DNA of 6,503 nucleotides from Campylobacteraceae bacterium (GTDB taxonomy: Bacteria; Campylobacterota; Campylobacteria; Campylobacterales; Sulfurovaceae): assembly GCA_027023145.1 (NCBI GenBank), contig JALVWV010000300.1, forward strand, positions 1 through 6,503. The letters run 5' to 3'. The notes below the pieces were generated by a model. That model was not told the origin of the DNA, did not search any database, and saw nothing but the letters and a program-made list of their open reading frames with translations. A program made the position numbers and the translations under genes. Below are positions 5,088 to 6,503 of the stretch, piece after piece. Numbering within the stretch: the stretch's first letter is position 1; the number at the start of each line of letters is the position of its first letter.

Positions 5088-5798
5088 CTAACGTTCCCTC
5101 TCATAATCCTCATATTCTTTATCAATGGTCGCCTGCATGGTGGCTTTGACCTCTTGATACCATTCTTTGGGTGCATCCTGAGCATCAAAGGCCGGGAGAT
5201 AGGTCACCTTGACGGTGGCATTGTGTGCGGTGCGGTTGTGTTCGTTAAGGAGCCATTTGCTTCCAGTGATAACTACTGGCTGGACACGCAAATTCAACTT
5301 AGTAGCTATGAGTTTGGCTCCGGCTTTAAACGGGAGGAGTTTTTGGCCTCGGGCACGGGTGCCTTCTGGAAATATAGCGATGGCACGGTGTTTGTCTCCG
5401 ACCATCTCTTCTGCGTCTTTGAGTAGCTTGATCAATCCGGCTTTGTTTTCCCGATCGACGCAGATCATCTCTCCCCATTGGAGGAGCTTACCGTAGATCG
5501 GTGTATCAAACAGCTCCTTTTTGGCGACCCAGCCCATGTGGGTGTTTTCGATCGCTTCCATGGTGATAATGTCGATGATCCCTTGATGATTAAAAAGGAA
5601 GAGATTGGCATCAGGATCCCGGCTCCCTTCCTGTATGATCCGAGCACCAAGGAGTCGGAGGATGGCACGGTTGAGGGTGTGCATGATGGTTCCCTTGTGG
5701 CGAGGGAAGAGGTAAATCAGCGGGATCATCCCGAGTGCGACGATGAGGGAGATGACAGCAGCTCCCCAGTAAAATCTAATTTTTGCAAAGATCTTCAT
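5088..5798 (-). CDS. plsC: 1-acyl-sn-glycerol-3-phosphate acyltransferase
   Basis: Inner-membrane acyltransferase that converts lysophosphatidic acid to phosphatidic acid in phospholipid synthesis. The 236-residue length is normal for PlsC. A hydrophobic segment at about 11-31 anchors the N-terminus. The four acyltransferase motifs follow in order: NHQGIID (70-76; catalytic His71 and Asp76), GEMICVDR (109-116), FPEGTR (143-148) and VQPVVI (172-177). The C-terminus is rich in Glu, Lys and Arg. The ATG at 5798 has AGGATGG about seven bases upstream. It overlaps the upstream gene by 23 bases, so the two are very likely one transcript. It resembles Campylobacterota PlsC as I remember them (RFYWGA, NTHMGWVAKKELFD) and is the main basis for the taxonomic guess. 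Confidence 0.95.
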   Translation of the reverse strand: MKIFAKIRFYWGAAVISLIVALGMIPLIYLFPRHKGTIMHTLNRAILRLLGARIIQEGSRDPDANLFLFNHQGIIDIITMEAIENTHMGWVAKKELFDTPIYGKLLQWGEMICVDRENKAGLIKLLKDAEEMVGDKHRAIAIFPEGTRARGQKLLPFKAGAKLIATKLNLRVQPVVITGSKWLLNEHNRTAHNATVKVTYLPAFDAQDAPKEWYQEVKATMQATIDKEYEDYERER

Positions 5799-6503
5799 GG
5801 CGTATCCATCCTATGGTACCGTGACGGTAGTTGATTTTGAAATACTTCCCATGCTCTCCGAGGGAAGGGGTCTTGAGCTTTTCCGTGATGGTAGTGCTGC
5901 TGCGGCTATTGGGGGTAGGGAGGATGTAGAGGGACGATCCTTCCTGGATACACAAAGTATTATGAGGCTGGTAGATGAGGATTGTCACTGCAAGAATAAG
6001 GATAAGGAGAATCAGATACAGCCGATCTCGCTGCCATAAAAACATGATGATAAAAAAGAAAACCAATGCAATAGAGCCGTATTTTTTGAGCTGGTCAAAA
6101 TGGTTGGCTTTTGGGTTGAGCTCCACTTGTGCGGCGACAGGTTTGTTCTGGTAATCGGTCAGGATTGTCGTCGGGATAAAGCGGTGTTGTACGGTGTTGT
6201 AATAGCTTAGAGTGATGCTTTTTTGAGTGGAAGGGATGACAAAATAGTACTCGGCAGTGACCACAGCCTGTCGCCGTGTCAATTTTTCGATTCCTTCTTC
6301 CAGTGCCCCCGGTATGTGGATCGCTTCGGGATTGCCTTCATGGGCACGCAATGTGATCGTCACCAATGTTGTGTTGGTGTCAAATGTGGAGAGTTGGGAG
6401 GTTTGCAATGAACAATCACTGGCAATCAATCCGCAAAAATCGTGGGGGACATTTCCGGTAAATGCTTGTGTGTGAATGTGTTGTGAAGGGAGAGAGTGGG
6501 ATT
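5776..6503 (-). CDS. Membrane protein with C-terminal SH3-like domain, N-terminus beyond window
   Basis: Not recognised as a named gene. The frame stays open from the stop at 5776 to the right edge (no stop in the last 74 bases), giving about 241 visible residues. The real start is therefore probably outside. Counting from the TTG at 6429, residues 1-115 are beta-rich and soluble (TLVTITLRAHEGN, EYYFVIPSTQKSITL) and are followed by two hydrophobic helices at about 117-133 and 136-153. These are joined by a very short basic loop (QRDR). The last 55 residues read like a bacterial SH3 domain (SSLYILPTPNS ... KINYRHGTIGWIRHEDL). The predicted topology puts both soluble parts in the periplasm. The N-terminal part is vaguely like the BatD/oxygen-tolerance family, a weak guess. 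It overlaps plsC by 23 bases, suggesting co-expression and perhaps an envelope role. GC content is lower than in the deo genes. Confidence 0.75.
   Translation of the reverse strand, partial: SHSLPSQHIHTQAFTGNVPHDFCGLIASDCSLQTSQLSTFDTNTTLVTITLRAHEGNPEAIHIPGALEEGIEKLTRRQAVVTAEYYFVIPSTQKSITLSYYNTVQHRFIPTTILTDYQNKPVAAQVELNPKANHFDQLKKYGSIALVFFFIIMFLWQRDRLYLILLILILAVTILIYQPHNTLCIQEGSSLYILPTPNSRSSTTITEKLKTPSLGEHGKYFKINYRHGTIGWIRHEDLCKN

Noticed and set aside
6427..6429. TTG at 6429 as the true start of the right-hand membrane protein
   Set aside because: The frame remains open to the window edge, no Shine-Dalgarno precedes the TTG, and starting there would give no export signal ahead of the apparently periplasmic domain.

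Overview
The window looks like ordinary chromosomal DNA from a bacterium, most likely a Campylobacterota member of the sulfur or hydrogen oxidising kind with unusually high GC (Nitratifractor/Sulfurovum-like). That placement is inference. It rests mainly on the PlsC protein, whose sequence matches what I remember of Campylobacterota PlsC, and on the AT-rich promoters with good -10 boxes and poor -35 boxes. No search was run.

Region 1 (1-2795) is a deoxynucleoside catabolism locus in two divergent arms. Leftward run deoC (deoxyribose-phosphate aldolase) and then deoB (phosphopentomutase), whose first 30 codons are visible before the window ends and whose start overlaps the deoC stop by one base. 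Rightward run cdd (cytidine deaminase) and deoA (thymidine phosphorylase). Cdd converts (deoxy)cytidine to (deoxy)uridine, DeoA releases the base and deoxyribose-1-phosphate, DeoB makes deoxyribose-5-phosphate, and DeoC cleaves that to acetaldehyde and glyceraldehyde-3-phosphate. The whole route from deoxycytidine to central carbon metabolism is therefore present. No nucleoside transporter, purine nucleoside phosphorylase or regulator is in view.

Region 2 (2796-3199) is a non-coding convergent gap of about 400 bases filled with small palindromic repeats: two bipartite REP-like units in opposite orientation and a 34-base inverted pair. The cdd-deoA gap (1240-1475) is similarly packed, with a heptamer tandem array and several distinct palindromes.

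Region 3 (3200-6503) is entirely leftward. A membrane protein with an SH3-like C-terminus, open at the right edge, overlaps plsC (lysophosphatidate acyltransferase). About 100 bases later comes an exported NadN/UshA-type 5'-nucleotidase with its own promoter. The nucleotidase could supply nucleosides from extracellular nucleotides to the deo enzymes, which gives the neighbourhood a plausible shared theme.

I found no clear novel system (no defence island, CRISPR array, transposase or phage gene). The points most worth checking are the possibly leaderless cdd transcript, the repeat-dense intergenic spacers, the triple TGCGAA site before the nucleotidase promoter, and the composition difference between the deo locus and the genes on the right.
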